A DNA stretch of 64,000 nt from the NCBI RefSeq assembly GCF_029227915.1, contig NC_079877.1:3968001-4032000 (forward strand), given 5' to 3'. A model generated the notes under the pieces. That model made no database searches. It was not told the origin of the DNA and saw only the letters and a list, made by a program, of their open reading frames with translations. Shown here one piece after another: positions 30,432 to 41,385 of this stretch (positions within the stretch are counted from its first letter, which is position 1; each line of letters starts with the position of its first letter). The translations under genes were made by a program, and so were the position numbers. This stretch comes from Hydractinia symbiolongicarpus. Lineage: Eukaryota; Cnidaria; Hydrozoa; Anthoathecata; Hydractiniidae.

Positions 30432-31658
30432 ATGGATAGCATTTTCAAATACAACCCAAATGCGGCCTATAAGCCAAATGGAGGACTGGACCTTCAGATA
30501 TTGGATGGGCAGGATCTATACAAACAGACCATTATTGTCTCTGAAAATGGCTCTTTTCCTGCTGTCTTTCCTAATATTTTTACCAATTACGAACTGAATC
30601 AAAACGAACAACGTATGAAAATTTGGAATGAACAACCGTTTAAATTATGGCAAACCCAACTCAATTTTGCCACTTGGTGTGCTTCAAGTGCTTGTGGAGT
30701 CAGTTCCGAACACCTGAAAGAAGGTAGATCTATGATCAGATCGGTATATCGTTTTCATGTCTATTATCACATTAGACGAATCATTAAGCGCTTGCAGACA
30801 CCTTTTGAAGATAGTTTTAATCAATATGACAATCCTTATTCAAACGAAGAATTTCTAAAAATATGTGGTGAATATGACGTTGATTCTAATCCTATGAAAT
30901 ACAGTGGTCAATACTTTTTCAGCTCATATCAAAAAAGACGTAAAAACTATCCAACTCCGGGTTTGAGTAATTTCACAGACGACTCCATGACACGATGGAT
31001 TGTGGAAAAATCTAATGGCTTTACAAAAACAGGCCTTGTAAAGATTTCAAGCAGTGTTAGGGCGTATGCTTATCTTGTTCTTAGTTCGCAAGCCTCAGCC
31101 CGTTCTTCTATCTTGGGTAATGATTCAAGCGCTTTGACGGCTCAAAGAGTTTTTATGAACAACCTTGAAGACATTGTTAACCGTAGGGTTGATATTCAGG
31201 AGGACATTAAACGTTATCAGGATACGTTAAACTACGCTTCAAGCAAAGTTGATTATTCGGTTGGACAAGGTATTTATATGTTGCCTAGTGACATGAATCT
31301 CAAAATTAAAACAGGGGTGGTAGGTTACAACAACAAGATTTTAATATCGGGTGAAGATCTGACGATTGGGATTAATCTAAAAGTCAATGTGATTGAAAAA
31401 ACAGCTGAATCACATAAAAAGATTCCTGATAAGCATATTACTGTGTCCAGGACCTCCGGTCCTAATAAACATATTACCGATAAAAAGACCCCCGATAGAC
31501 ATATTCATATCCATAGTACTATTACTACTAGTACTACTGATAAACACATTACTGCACCTTACCACAAAGATACTACTACTCCTACACATGAAGATGAGAA
31601 GATCGCTCTCGTGATGGCTATGACAACAGGTTATTTCATATGGTATTTGTTTAGATAA
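30432..31658 (+). CDS. Large Polinton protein of unknown function, C-terminal membrane anchor (408 aa)
   Basis: The frame starts at the ATG at 30432; an upstream in-frame GTG is not used. Conserved-looking blocks include FKYNPNAAYKPNGG, LNFATWCASSACGVSSEHL, SVYRFHVYYHIRRIIKRLQ and SSVRAYAYLVLSSQASAR. The last 80 residues turn into a His/Thr/Lys-rich low-complexity stretch (about 31420-31590) before a membrane helix (IALVMAMTTGYFIWYLF). A relative lies at 45229-45899. Hydrophilic bulk plus tail anchor suggests a virion surface or membrane-associated protein; the function is unknown. The frame is intact. Confidence 0.72.
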   Translation: MDSIFKYNPNAAYKPNGGLDLQILDGQDLYKQTIIVSENGSFPAVFPNIFTNYELNQNEQRMKIWNEQPFKLWQTQLNFATWCASSACGVSSEHLKEGRSMIRSVYRFHVYYHIRRIIKRLQTPFEDSFNQYDNPYSNEEFLKICGEYDVDSNPMKYSGQYFFSSYQKRRKNYPTPGLSNFTDDSMTRWIVEKSNGFTKTGLVKISSSVRAYAYLVLSSQASARSSILGNDSSALTAQRVFMNNLEDIVNRRVDIQEDIKRYQDTLNYASSKVDYSVGQGIYMLPSDMNLKIKTGVVGYNNKILISGEDLTIGINLKVNVIEKTAESHKKIPDKHITVSRTSGPNKHITDKKTPDRHIHIHSTITTSTTDKHITAPYHKDTTTPTHEDEKIALVMAMTTGYFIWYLFR

Positions 31659-31676
31659 AGAATGACGTCAATTAAG

Positions 31677-31823
31677 TGTCAATCAAACCAGAATAACAAT
31701 AGAGAACAATGCATTCCTTACATACCAAATATCCTTAGCAACGGCTACTTTCGTTTTGACTTTTTCTTATGTAAACAACTTTCTGGTATGTAAAATCCTA
31801 TTGTTATAAGCGTTTGATTGACA
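31677..31823. terminator. Long three-tier hairpin 3' of the large plus-strand gene
   Basis: Three nested perfect arm pairs are TGTCAATCAAAC (31677-31688) with 31812-31823, ATAACAATAG (31693-31702) with 31798-31807, and TTACATACCA (31718-31727) with 31784-31793. It begins 18 bp after the stop. It could be a transcript 3' structure or a small fold-back MITE. Confidence 0.6.
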
Positions 31824-31944
31824 GATGTTTTAATTATATAACAAAAACTGCTTGCGTGTTGTTATTTATGTTTTATTATCATTGATGGTATTACCACGTA
31901 CGCTAGAGGCCATTATAGACACAGTTGAATCCTATCACTGTAAT

Positions 31945-32022
31945 GGGGGGACACGGCAGGGTTGGGGGGTGGGGGCCCAGGGGGGTGGGGGGACACGGCG
32001 GGGATTGGGGGGTTGGGGTGGG
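31945..32022 (+). other. G-quadruplex-prone G-rich tract
   Basis: More than eight runs of 4-6 G lie within about 80 bp, directly abutting the inner edge of the right TIR, with two GGGGGACACGGC-like repeats. An open frame runs through it but is an artefact of composition. Confidence 0.75.
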
Positions 32023-32130
32023 GGACAGAAATTCTTCTATCGTTGATTTAACGGGTATGATCTATTCTTCTGACGTAAAATGGTAAAGTGCTAAGGGATT
32101 TTGTTCTAACATCGGCATTTTCCTATCTCT
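32023..32130 (-). repeat. Polinton right terminal inverted repeat
   Basis: Inverted copy of 17551-17658, with three substitutions in 108 bp and no gaps. Confidence 0.95.
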
Positions 32131-32135
32131 GACGT

Positions 32136-32936
32136 CTATAATATTAAGATAAGATAAAAGATAAGAATATTCCGCCGTTAAAATACGAATACAAGTAAAA
32201 TGCTTATAAAAGTTACAAATACGCAAATTGTCTCATCATCAAGCCCCGTTAATAGTTGAGCTATTTACAGTTCAAATCATTTTGTTAAAAACGTAAAAAA
32301 TGTAATTCACACTATGACATAATGTTTAAAAAAATCGAGTAACATTTTTTCAAGGAGGAGATTCTCTACAACCCTTGTAAATCGTCCTATAGTAATATTC
32401 ATTTTAAATTTATGGTCTTAAAAGTCTGTTCCACAACTGTGGTCCTCTAGTTTTTATGGAATAGTCGCTCAATTTAACGACGTTATCGATATTATTATTA
32501 AGACGCATGTGACATTATTGTTAAACTTGTCTGGTAAGTGTAACTATTCGAGAAAAAATAAATTTAACAACAAAGGTTAGAGCAAAGCGGCTTATATTTG
32601 TTATAAGAAGTTATTTAAATGTTTTCTAGACATATAATATTATTTGAAAAAAAATTAAGACGTTAAGTAGTGGAATTCGACTGCCAAAAACTACTTCCTG
32701 GGATTGCTTTCTGTTGCACCGATGCTCAAGACGGGGGTCTTTTTGTTTATTCTCAAACGTCTAACCTCAAACAAAATCGTTAAGGGACATTAACACCTGA
32801 TAAACACTATAAGAAACCTACTACTGTAGCCATGCATACAGTTTCAACCAGCTGTTAGCTATAACAAGCAATTGATATGTAGCCAAGTAATATACATATT
32901 TCACGGGGAATATGACCAATTTGAAATTATGCATAT
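32136..32936. other. Non-coding spacer right of the Polinton
   Basis: AT-rich sequence without a supported gene. The GATAAGATAAAAGATAAG run just past the element end (about 32149) is simple-sequence. Confidence 0.5.
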
Positions 32937-33001
32937 CACCCTCGTCCCCAGGGTTTTTTGTCTTTATATCAAAAAAGCAAAAAACCCTGGGGACGAGGGT
33001 G
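32937..33001. mobile_element. Fold-back MITE remnant
   Basis: Perfect 24-bp arms (outer part CACCCTCGTCCCCAGGG) flank a 17-nt loop. TGCATAT occurs on both sides. The CCCTCGTCCCCAGGG terminus resembles widespread metazoan DNA-transposon ends, so this is probably two joined termini of a deleted element. Confidence 0.65.
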
Positions 33002-34062
33002 TTCTGCATATTTCCCGAGTATTATAAGGGTTAGGGTTATTGTGATTATGCATAATTTCTGAATTTATCACAACCTCTAATATTTACATTAGAAATTTAT
33101 AATACAAAAGAAATTAATAATTAAGGCACAATAAGGCGAGGTGGCTATGATTCTAGAAAAGAAACCTTGTATAGCCAGTTGGTTAACTGTGGCTAAAATT
33201 GCTGCTTTAAAGAAAAAACCTTTATACAAACCTTGTTATGATTCAATCCTAACTTCTTAAAATATTTGTCCAATGGTTTATTTAAAACTATGGTGTAAAA
33301 ATGCTGAAAGAACACATACAATCAAAAACCTCCTGAAAACACCATTCATTTCAGTTTTGCAATATCTCGCCAACATCCATTTTACTTTACGCTCGTCTCT
33401 CCACGATTTAAATCACCCAAAATAAAGCTGATTTTCGACTGCCTGGACCAAGGACATTACGGAGAGGTCCTGTCAAAATATTATATGGGAAGAGGAGCCC
33501 TAGGGACAAGGTCGACCATGACGTTAATTATATAAGCGTTATTATAAATTATTTTGATTAAGAATTTCATTTTGAATTAAGTGATTACAAAAATACATAA
33601 AATATACAAAAACCGCGCCTATAAATGTCAACGGTATGTCAAATACAATCGTCATCCATTTATATTAAAAACATGTCGTGTCAACATGCGTCAAAACACG
33701 GAACATCAGAGCATCAGTTTTCGAAAATAAACTAACAGTTTTTAGTCAATGTCTCGACAGTAAGAACATCTGACGTTACAATTCAAGTTAAATCGGTACA
33801 GATTTTACAAAACACAACAAACCATACGTTTTTCTCGTCGCCGTCATTTTAAGCAGCCGCGTATTTCACTTTCCATTATCAAAGATGTTGGATAAATTCT
33901 CAGTAGCCAACATAGGTTAACCGTTTATACGCAAAACATATAAAGGGATCCCTGTTTACGACATCTGTAATAACGTTACGGCAATGTTAGTCTGTCGAGT
34001 GTTGCTCGGCTTCATTTTATTGAGATTAGATCACGCAGAAGATAACTGTAGTTGTAGTTGTT
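33002..34062. other. Non-coding spacer
   Basis: No supported coding sequence or repeat was recognised. Confidence 0.5.
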
Positions 34063-35390
34063 TTAAACGTCACTGCTTTGTAGTTGACGCAGCAGGAACA
34101 TAAATTGAGCGTTGGGTTCCGCCATTTTTCTTCTCTCTTGAACGAAAGAATAAGCTTCGGCTAACGGCAAATTCAACACTGCTATGATATAGGCGACAAC
34201 AGCTGTACTTGAGCGAGATTTGCCCTGAATGTGGAGACAAAAAAGGTTGTAAGTAATTATAAGCAAAAGTCCCAGAGAGCGTCCGCAGACTTGAATGAGA
34301 ACGGGTTTAGCCAGAGATCACGCACTTTCCACCCTAGAAGCTCAGAACGTATTTTTTACATTGGTATGAAGCAAATATAAACTTTAACATGATAATAGAA
34401 CGCTAATAGAGAATGTTAAAATTATGAAGACTATTATGATTACTCGTCGACTTCAATCGTTAATATAAATCAACCATACAAATCACCAATCGCTAACCCG
34501 CGCACAGTGAACAAAGAGTGATCCGCCTTTTTGTCTGTGCTCGCGTATAAAATTGACGACCTTCCTAAAGTCATCGTCCGTTATATCGTACGAAATGCTA
34601 TCTTTCCATTCTAAGAACAAACTGACGAGATTACCGAGGCTGGTGGCTTCAAGATATGTCTTCTAGTAAAGGAAAAGAAGGAAGTTAAAATACGTTTTTT
34701 AAAAGTCCAATAATTGAGTTCAAATTAATGAGTATTGTCGTTAGCTAACTACAAAGACAAACTCTCTTTGTAGTTGAGCATTTGGGCGTGTGGTATATAA
34801 TTAACGTCGCTAAAAACATCGAGTACTTTGGTCATGTGACGGAGGTTGTGATGAGTTGCACAAAATTTCAATAATGTTGAGCGCAGACGCATAACCAAAC
34901 TAAACGTTTTAATAAACAAGCATTTTTATATCTCCTGAGGTTGTTAATATATCATCGGCTAATAAAAAAATGGAAACTTATTTGAAACGACTTTAGTTAA
35001 ATAGGCTTTAAAGGTAAGAAATAGGGATGCTCCTTGTTTTAAACATCCTGGCTAAGCTCGAAAAGGTCAATTGCCCGTCTCTTAACCACGAAAGTTATTT
35101 CGGCAAAAACTCAAAGTTATGAAATAGTAATTTACTATCAAGTATGGAGTTTTATTCTTGCGAAAATATCTCAAAAGACAAAATTCCAACCTCCAACTTA
35201 TTTCCAAATAAACGAAACAATCCACTTCCGGCTGTATTCACTACGGCGTGGACATTTTCTTTCTGAAAGAACTCCGAATTAAGTGCTGCTTTGAATCCAC
35301 CGAGAAACAATTATCCGTACGATCCTTCTTGCTTTAATATGAGAGTGGGTTTTTTTTCACCACTTTGAGTGTATTCCAACGCCTGGAAAA
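34063..35390 (-). pseudogene. Atypical dual-specificity phosphatase-like gene with an in-frame stop
   Basis: Removes phosphate from Tyr/Ser/Thr residues if functional. Exons: first about 35191-35380, then 34498-34662 and 34063-34224, joined in phase 0. The catalytic loop is assembled across the last intron: exon 2 ends LFVHCAR and exon 3 begins GKSRSSTAVVAY, giving the HCxxGxxR signature. EAYSFVQERRK and PNAQFM follow, as in DUSP domains. The upstream exon has GGFKAALN and VHAVVNTAGSGLFRLFGN, the usual N-terminal part of the fold. That exon contains an in-frame TAA (35311-35313) just before LFLGG, and no alternative acceptor avoids it. So this is a recent pseudogene, a sequencing error, or a gene starting elsewhere. 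Upstream exons are not identified. Confidence 0.7.
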
Positions 35391-35832
35391 ATAATAAGTT
35401 CATATCCTATGTGATAGACTATGAAACTTTGTAGCACATTAAAAACCTTATTTGGTATGCGCAAGAATAGAGTAAAAAAAAAAATGTTTTTTTGATGTTT
35501 GCCTAACAATCTTAGGCGTCCCATCAAGAAACTGTTTGTTGCAATTCGCTTTGATTTCGCCGCAAATTTTAAACTAGAAAGCCAGCAAAAGTAGCTTGAT
35601 TCTGTTAAACTTATCTTAACCATATTCGTGCTCGGGGGAGCTGCCTGTTCAACTTTTCTCCATGACTTTTTATGTTATTATACTTTGATATTTTTGATTT
35701 ATTAATTGTTTTAATTAGCTTTTTATTGTGAGCATTATTTTGTGTTTGCCACATGAAAAACAAAAATCAGCCACCAACTGGGCTCGATCCTGTAGTGAGA
35801 CAAGAAGGCAATTGCAAACTCGTGTCACTATC

Positions 35833-35905
35833 GGACCGATAGCTCAGTTGGCAGAGCAGTGGGGCGCTAACCCAATGGTCGCTGGTTCAAGTCCCGCTCG
35901 GTCCA
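35833..35905 (+). tRNA. tRNA-like gene, anticodon position GCT, unusual loop
   Basis: The 73-nt cloverleaf has a perfect 7-bp acceptor stem (GGACCGA/TCGGTCC), an A box (TAGCTCAGTTGG) and a B box (GGTTCAAGTCC). Four T's follow at about 35908, as for polymerase III termination. The anticodon loop reads GCGCTAA, which places C at the universally U33 position, and the outer stem pair is G-A. GCT would mean Ser, but the long variable arm of tRNA-Ser is missing. It may be a tRNA pseudogene or a tRNA-derived SINE head. No adjoining SINE body or A-tail is evident. Confidence 0.55.
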
Positions 35906-36200
35906 AGTTTTCACTTTCGTCGATAGAGATCACCTCCACTTCTGAAAATTGTATAATGTATACATGCCTTGTACTGTATGCTACTACTGTTGTTCTACTA
36001 CTGTTCTATAATATGTATACTGTACCCAGAAAAAAAAGCAAATTACAACTGTGTAACAACTTTGAGTTTGATGTTATTAACAATCATCAGGTTACAACTA
36101 CTGTTTACACTAAACACATGTCCTTATATACAGTATCATAATACAATAGGGAATAAAAATATGAAGCCTATTTTAAATTTCCTATAATAAATTTATTCCT

Positions 36201-36460
36201 ATGACGACATCTTGAAAGTAACTCCTTTGGGCTCAGCACGGATAATGCACGCTTTTTTAGAGAGACAAAGGTCGCATCTTCTCATTCCACATCTGTACGG
36301 GCATGCCCTTGAAGCGATGGTCTATGTCAGGTCAAAAGGAGTAGAAGTGTCCTTTAAATGCCATATAAACTTTGACAACTCGGTTTCATTCTGGTATTTC
36401 TTGTGTTTGAAGGATTTTTACATGGTTCCTATAACGCGTTTTAAACTCGCCCTCACAAAT
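36201..36460 (-). pseudogene. GIY-YIG endonuclease-like retroelement remnant
   Basis: Minus-strand frames give EGEFKTRYRNHVKI, then (shifted) NETELSKFIWHLKD and ASRACPYRCGMRRCDLCLSK. This order is the C-terminal part of a GIY-YIG nuclease with a Cys-rich finger, as found in Penelope-like retroelements and relatives. A frameshift and an in-frame stop are present. It is only about 70 codons long. Confidence 0.6.
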
Positions 36461-36463
36461 GTT

Positions 36464-36861
36464 TATCAATACACCTTTCCCGAGACCATGAGTCATACTT
36501 TTTTTAAACTCGTAAAATATGAATACCATATTTGAATTCAGCATAGTTTGTTTAATTTATGTGTAAAAGTTTAACTTGATACGCCAACAGAAAGTGCTAT
36601 TTTGAGGAGATATATATCACAGTTAAAGTCTTCTTAATGCTCAAGTTACCATGTCCCGCCTCGTTTTCAAAAAGAGGCTGGACATGCCACAAATCTTTAA
36701 ATTAGAATAGCAGGTTGTTTACCTGCTGCATTGTTTCGAAATTTTCTTTGTTTATGACATTTTTGATAAGGAATTCAAATCTGTTGTCCGTTTTGCATAA
36801 AACTCAACAGAAAAAGTTGCGGCACATCAAAAGAACAAGTCTCGGGAAAGGTGTATTGATA
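36464..36861. repeat. 22-bp inverted repeat pair
   Basis: The 22 bases at 36464-36485 (core CAATACACCTTTCCCGAGA) are the exact reverse complement of 36840-36861. One arm lies beside the GIY-YIG remnant and the other at the 3' end of the RPA-like ORF. Confidence 0.85.
36650..36686. other. GC-rich hairpin
   Basis: A 13-bp stem with one mismatch (CATGTCCCGCCTC against GAGGCTGGACATG) surrounds an 11-nt loop. It lies 140 bp beyond the RPA-like ORF, where a Helitron 3' hairpin might be expected, but no CTRR end follows. Confidence 0.55.
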
Positions 36862-37732
36862 TAATAATGTTCTTACTGTTGTATGTGTAGTCAACTTCTT
36901 CCAAGAACAATACTTTCTCCTTAAGTTCATCAATATTGTTTCTCCCCAATTTGATAATATCTAAATTAAGGAAGGATTCCAAAACATCTTTTGGCAACAT
37001 TAGAGTGCACTCTTCAAAACTCAGCTTACAATGAAAAATGCAACCACATCTATCTGCGCGCATTGTGTGGTTGCAGTTTGGACATGTTACTATCCTAATG
37101 CCTGGTCGAAGTACAACAGGTTTATGACAATCGAGGTTTGTACATGCAGGATAGAGTTCAAGTTCTAAACTCTGTATTTCTGGACAGCATAATTTCAAAT
37201 CGACTTTGGTTTGCTCTTTTGATAGATATTGTTGTAACTTTTCTGGATTTAAGGTCAGTGAAGGATCATTTCTTTAACTCGAAATGCTGTCAATTTTGTA
37301 GTTGAGAGTTTTTGTCCATAATAACTTTTCAGAGAAATATTTGTAAAATTATATTGGGTTCCCTCCTCGATAGAGATAATCATGTCATCCCACACCGTAA
37401 ACTTAATATCTCCTGAGCTGTCATAAAGAATTGCCTCGTGGAGAGGTTTTTCACCATTAGCAGTTTTCACCATTGTTGATCCTCTCAACCATCTGATGGA
37501 TCCGACTACATCAAATATTCCTATGTTGTGAGATAGAATATCTTTAATTGACGTACGAGGAATCATAGGCGAAGGTTACATGGTTCGAAGCTTGAACTTT
37601 GCTACGACGAAATGAATTAAAAAAGTAGATTCCTGTGTTGAAAGGTGACAGGTTCGTAAATTCTACCGGCTGCGAGGATGACTTGTAACTGGTAAGTATT
37701 CCAACTGTTATGTTCGAATTGGAGTTCCTCAT
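36827..37732 (-). pseudogene. RPA-like OB-fold / zinc-ribbon protein, fragmented
   Basis: Frames 37544-37732, 37255-37566 and 36827-37198, on one strand but shifted, together resemble replication protein A large subunit. One OB-fold segment reads GSIRWLRGSTMVKTANGEK and IKFTVWDDMI. A C-terminal zinc ribbon reads CTNLDCHKPVV and CPNCNHTMRADRCGC. Animal and plant Helitrons often carry such RPA-like genes, which bind single-stranded DNA during rolling-circle transposition. Its position downstream of Rep/helicase on the same strand supports that. At least two frame breaks are present. Confidence 0.65.
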
Positions 37733-38101
37733 TATTCGTATTATTTCATTTTCAGTGGTTTCACCACTACATCAATAAATTGATTACCGCTTTTTGAAAT
37801 GCTTGATGTTACAGAAACGATGTACCCATGAATATCTGTGAAGCAACAGAGAGAATGGAAAAATACCAATATAATAAATAATGACAGTTAAATATATATC
37901 AAAACATTTATACTGTATACGAAGGGATACTTTAATATTTTTAGTTGTCAAAGACCTTGTGCATTATTTAATGTACAATTAATTTCATAAAATATACCTT
38001 ATTACAGGATATTAAACGGAGCAGTTTATCCACAACAAATGTTTTGTAAGTACATCAATTTAACATGATCTTAGCAAAGTCACAATTTTTTATCCATAAA
38101 A

Positions 38102-41100
38102 TTAACGTGGTTTAAAGGAATCTATCGTCAGTTTATAGGGTTTATTTACAAGAGGCAAAAAATAGTGTATCACTAAATTTACAGGCCCCAAAAATGAATG
38201 CGGCATAATAAAATTGTTATTATTAGATTCAACTTTCACGTTCTTATAATGAATGTGCAAAATAGTTCTAATTAGCCCATTATTAAGATTGTCAGATAAG
38301 TCAACATTGCACGTAAGCATAGCGCTGGCCCCATTTTTAATTTTAGATGAAAAATTAAACCTTTAGTTTGACTCAAAGACATGTTTAAAATTCTATCAAA
38401 TATATGATTTCGAACAGAATTTGGTACTTGGTCTATTGCTTCAATTCTTAGGACAGTTTGGTTAATCATTTCTGGTTATGTAGCCGTGCTGGTTCATTTT
38501 CAGCAAAAATATGCAAAGCATCCGCAGAACAATTGTCATCTGTTTTATCAATAACTCATGAATTTAAAACATCCACATCACTCTCACTTAATTCACCAAT
38601 CCGAACATTATTCAGTAAATCAATAAAGGAGGAATCCTCCCTTTGTCTCATGATTTCACTCAATTCACAAAATTTAAAAGTTCTCCACAGGTGATGTATA
38701 TTAAATATTTCATCATAGTAGTCAGCATATATTGGTTTTTGGAGAACTGAAGGAAGTTGATAAAGATCACCGACAAAAATCTTTGTAATCCCAGCAAATG
38801 GAACTGAACTGTTTTCAGTATAGCCAAAAATATCAACTAGTCTCTGATGAATATATAGCATTAATTTATTGGACACCATTAAAATTTCATCAATTATGAT
38901 CATCTTCAATTCCTCATATTTGATTCTTAAAGCATATCTTAAGACAATTTAGGCACATGCCTTCCTCTACATTCAACTGAGATTCCTAATCCTGAATGAA
39001 TTGTTGTTCCTGAAATATTGATAGCAGCTACACCAGTTGGGGCTAATAACAAAACTTTGGGTTTCTTAACAGACGAAGTTCTGAAATTTAATGTTTTAGA
39101 AACTGATGAATGTAGTGTTTTAATCAAAAAACTTTTTCCAGTTCCTGCATTGCCTGTAATAAAGAGTCTTAATGGTGGAATTTCCAAAGGATTATCAGAG
39201 GATCTATTTTGTACACGTTGCCTTGCCCATCTATTAACAACATTTAATATCTCTCTTTGTTTTTGGTTTAATTGAGAAATCATCAAGTTTATTTCTACAT
39301 TAGAAAAAGATGGATTTTGTGTAACTGAAGTAGTAGGAACATTTTCATTGACTTGAAAATCAACAATATTTTCATCTTCAGAATCACAATCTTCTTCAAC
39401 TAAATTTTCTTGCAAATCATCATTTTCTTGTTCAGAAAAACTATCACTTGTTCTAGAGTGAGATGTAAAATGGACTAACGACTCCTCAACAAGGTTACCA
39501 AATGGTTCAAATTTCTCCCTGTTCTCATTGACGATAGCTAATCGACTGGTTGGTTTAATTTTATTAAAAAACTATCTTCTTTTCTTAACAAAAGTTCTTG
39601 TTTGTGTCTACATGGGCAAAATAGCATCAATAAGTGATGTGCATGTTCTTCTGGTTTCAAGGTGGCATTTGGAGTATGATAAGGTAAATCTTTTTAACCG
39701 AACGACACCTCATCTTATCTATTGATTTCATCAATGGGATAATTTTAGGGTAAGAAAGGGGACCTTCAATATTATCATCAACAAGTACTTCAGGTTGACT
39801 ATCATTATCTTCGCGGGGTTTAGTTTCAAGGACATAAAATGCTAGAAATTCTGCATAACACATTTCATCCAAGACTGCAAATTTTCCTTCTTTGAAATTT
39901 TTATCTGGGTGCTCCATGTGTCTATCTAAATTATTCTTTTTGAAAACATCAGTACTACCCTCTGGGAGTTGAAATAACTCATCTTTAGATTTACAAACTT
40001 TGTATCTTTTTTCAGGCAAGTTAGAATTAGCAAATGCTACAACAGGAAATGTTTTTCTCAACCAAAGTTCTGGCATCAACTGATAAATTGCTTCTTGTAA
40101 AGAACATTGACGATGTGTCAAAAAAAGCTATTGCCAAATTTTTCATTCAATCTTGATAAGAAAGGTTTTCAAATTCATTTGCTGCGTTTTTCGTTGCTAC
40201 AGAAGATTCTGTTTCACATTTAGAAAAATAGGAACACATATACGTTACAGCTTTGTAATAGTTAAAAACAGGCTGTATATCAATATTTGCCTCCCAAGCT
40301 TGTAAACATTTGTAAAATAATTATTTACGAAACATGAATTTGATGGTCTTAAAATATGAATTTCAAAGTCCGTATCAGGGGAAATAGATAGGGCCCAATA
40401 GTAATCATTTTCTGAAATTCCTAATACATCTAAAATATCAGATATAGAATTTTCTTTATAAGATTGCCTGTGTGGATCAAGGTATTCGTCAATATACAAC
40501 TTAACTTCCTTTAAAATAGATTGTCGCTTGTTAAGTATTGCCAATTTTTCATTTTTCATACCTGCCATAACGGAAGTGACATGGAATATCCTTATATTTC
40601 CTGCAAGATCGTGAATGGCAATTTGATTGATATTTGGTGAATAATTGTTGAAGCTCAGGCCCCAATTGTTTAATCATTGCAAGAACATCATGTAAAAAAT
40701 GTTTCCAATACGCAGGAGTACCTTTAATAGCTTTCATAAAAGAATAACCTTTATCTTCACAAACAATTGAACGAACTGTTTCATTTAAGTTACTATTGAA
40801 TTGACCAGCATTTATGCTTCCCTTTGCTTTTGTTGCAGCAATATTTATATGGTTAAATAAATTGACTTGTTGCAAAATATTGTGGACAAAAAAAATGTAG
40901 TCACCATTGGAGGAGACCCTTTGAGTATAATTAAGAAGTCGCTGATTGAAATACTTGACAGGGGACAACGAATCTTGTCTTGTTGCTTTATAACCAAATC
41001 TACCTTTTGGTAAAAAGAATGGAAATGCATGTTCTTCACAAAATTGGTCATTGAAAAATGATTCAGGTGTTTTGTTTTGACCTCGAGCTATATCTAATAC

Positions 41101-41385
41101 ATTTTGTGAACCATCATAAATATTCGGAATAACACACATTTCATCACTATTTGTTCGCTTTAAATCTAAGGGATTGTTACTTTCTAAATGCTCATCATTT
41201 TCATTCTCAACAATAATCTCAAATTCACCTTTTTCTACAATACTTTCTATATCAGATAAACAAAGAAGATCACGATTAATATTATCTAAATTGAAAAGAA
41301 CGTTAGAATAAAAGTGATTATGTTCCTTCAGATAGTTCAAAGCAATTTTAACAAAACGTGGGCAAACACTTTTCAAAGTAAACAT
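38102..41385 (-). pseudogene. Helitron Rep-helicase, multiply disrupted
   Basis: Rolling-circle replicase of the Helitron. From 41385 the Helitron-like N-domain runs through FPFFLPKGRFGY, SPVKYFNQRLLN and GTPAYWKHFLHDVLAMIKQLG. Near 40245-40140 a shifted frame holds the Rep tyrosine region (YYKAVTYMCSYFSKCE), then 40121-39657 carries PEKRYKVCKSKDELFQLP and LDEMCYAEFLAFY. The Pif1-type helicase follows: Walker A FITGNAGTGKSFLIK with LLLAPTGVAAINI (38939-39415), then Walker B with IIIDEILMVS and FVGDLYQLPSV (38556-38909). The helicase end is scattered over 38102-38469, and the last conserved helicase motifs are not found. At least five stops or shifts make it inactive. Confidence 0.85.

Larger units (their letters stand above)
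17546..32135. mobile_element. Polinton/Maverick element with TIRs and target-site duplication
   Basis: The element proper is 17551-32130 (about 14.6 kb). It begins AGAGATAG and ends CTATCTCT, matching the AG...CT ends typical of Polintons. GACGT directly flanks both ends (17546-17550 and 32131-32135), a 5-bp duplication where 6 bp is usual. Inside lie PolB, integrase, major capsid protein and packaging ATPase, the core Polinton set. I find no adenovirus-type cysteine protease. Coding capacity is mostly on the minus strand, with integrase and two large proteins on plus. Many genes are disrupted, so it is a defective integrated copy, yet the TIRs still match at 105 of 108 positions. Confidence 0.93.

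Noticed and set aside
31852-32046. Gly-rich plus-strand frame
   Set aside because: It is produced by the G-rich tract and runs into the TIR.
33020-33040. Possible telomere-like TTAGGG sequence
   Set aside because: Only about two imperfect units; not a telomeric repeat.
35728-36141. 137-codon plus-strand frame
   Set aside because: It spans the tRNA-like gene and simple TACTACTG-rich sequence; a chance frame.
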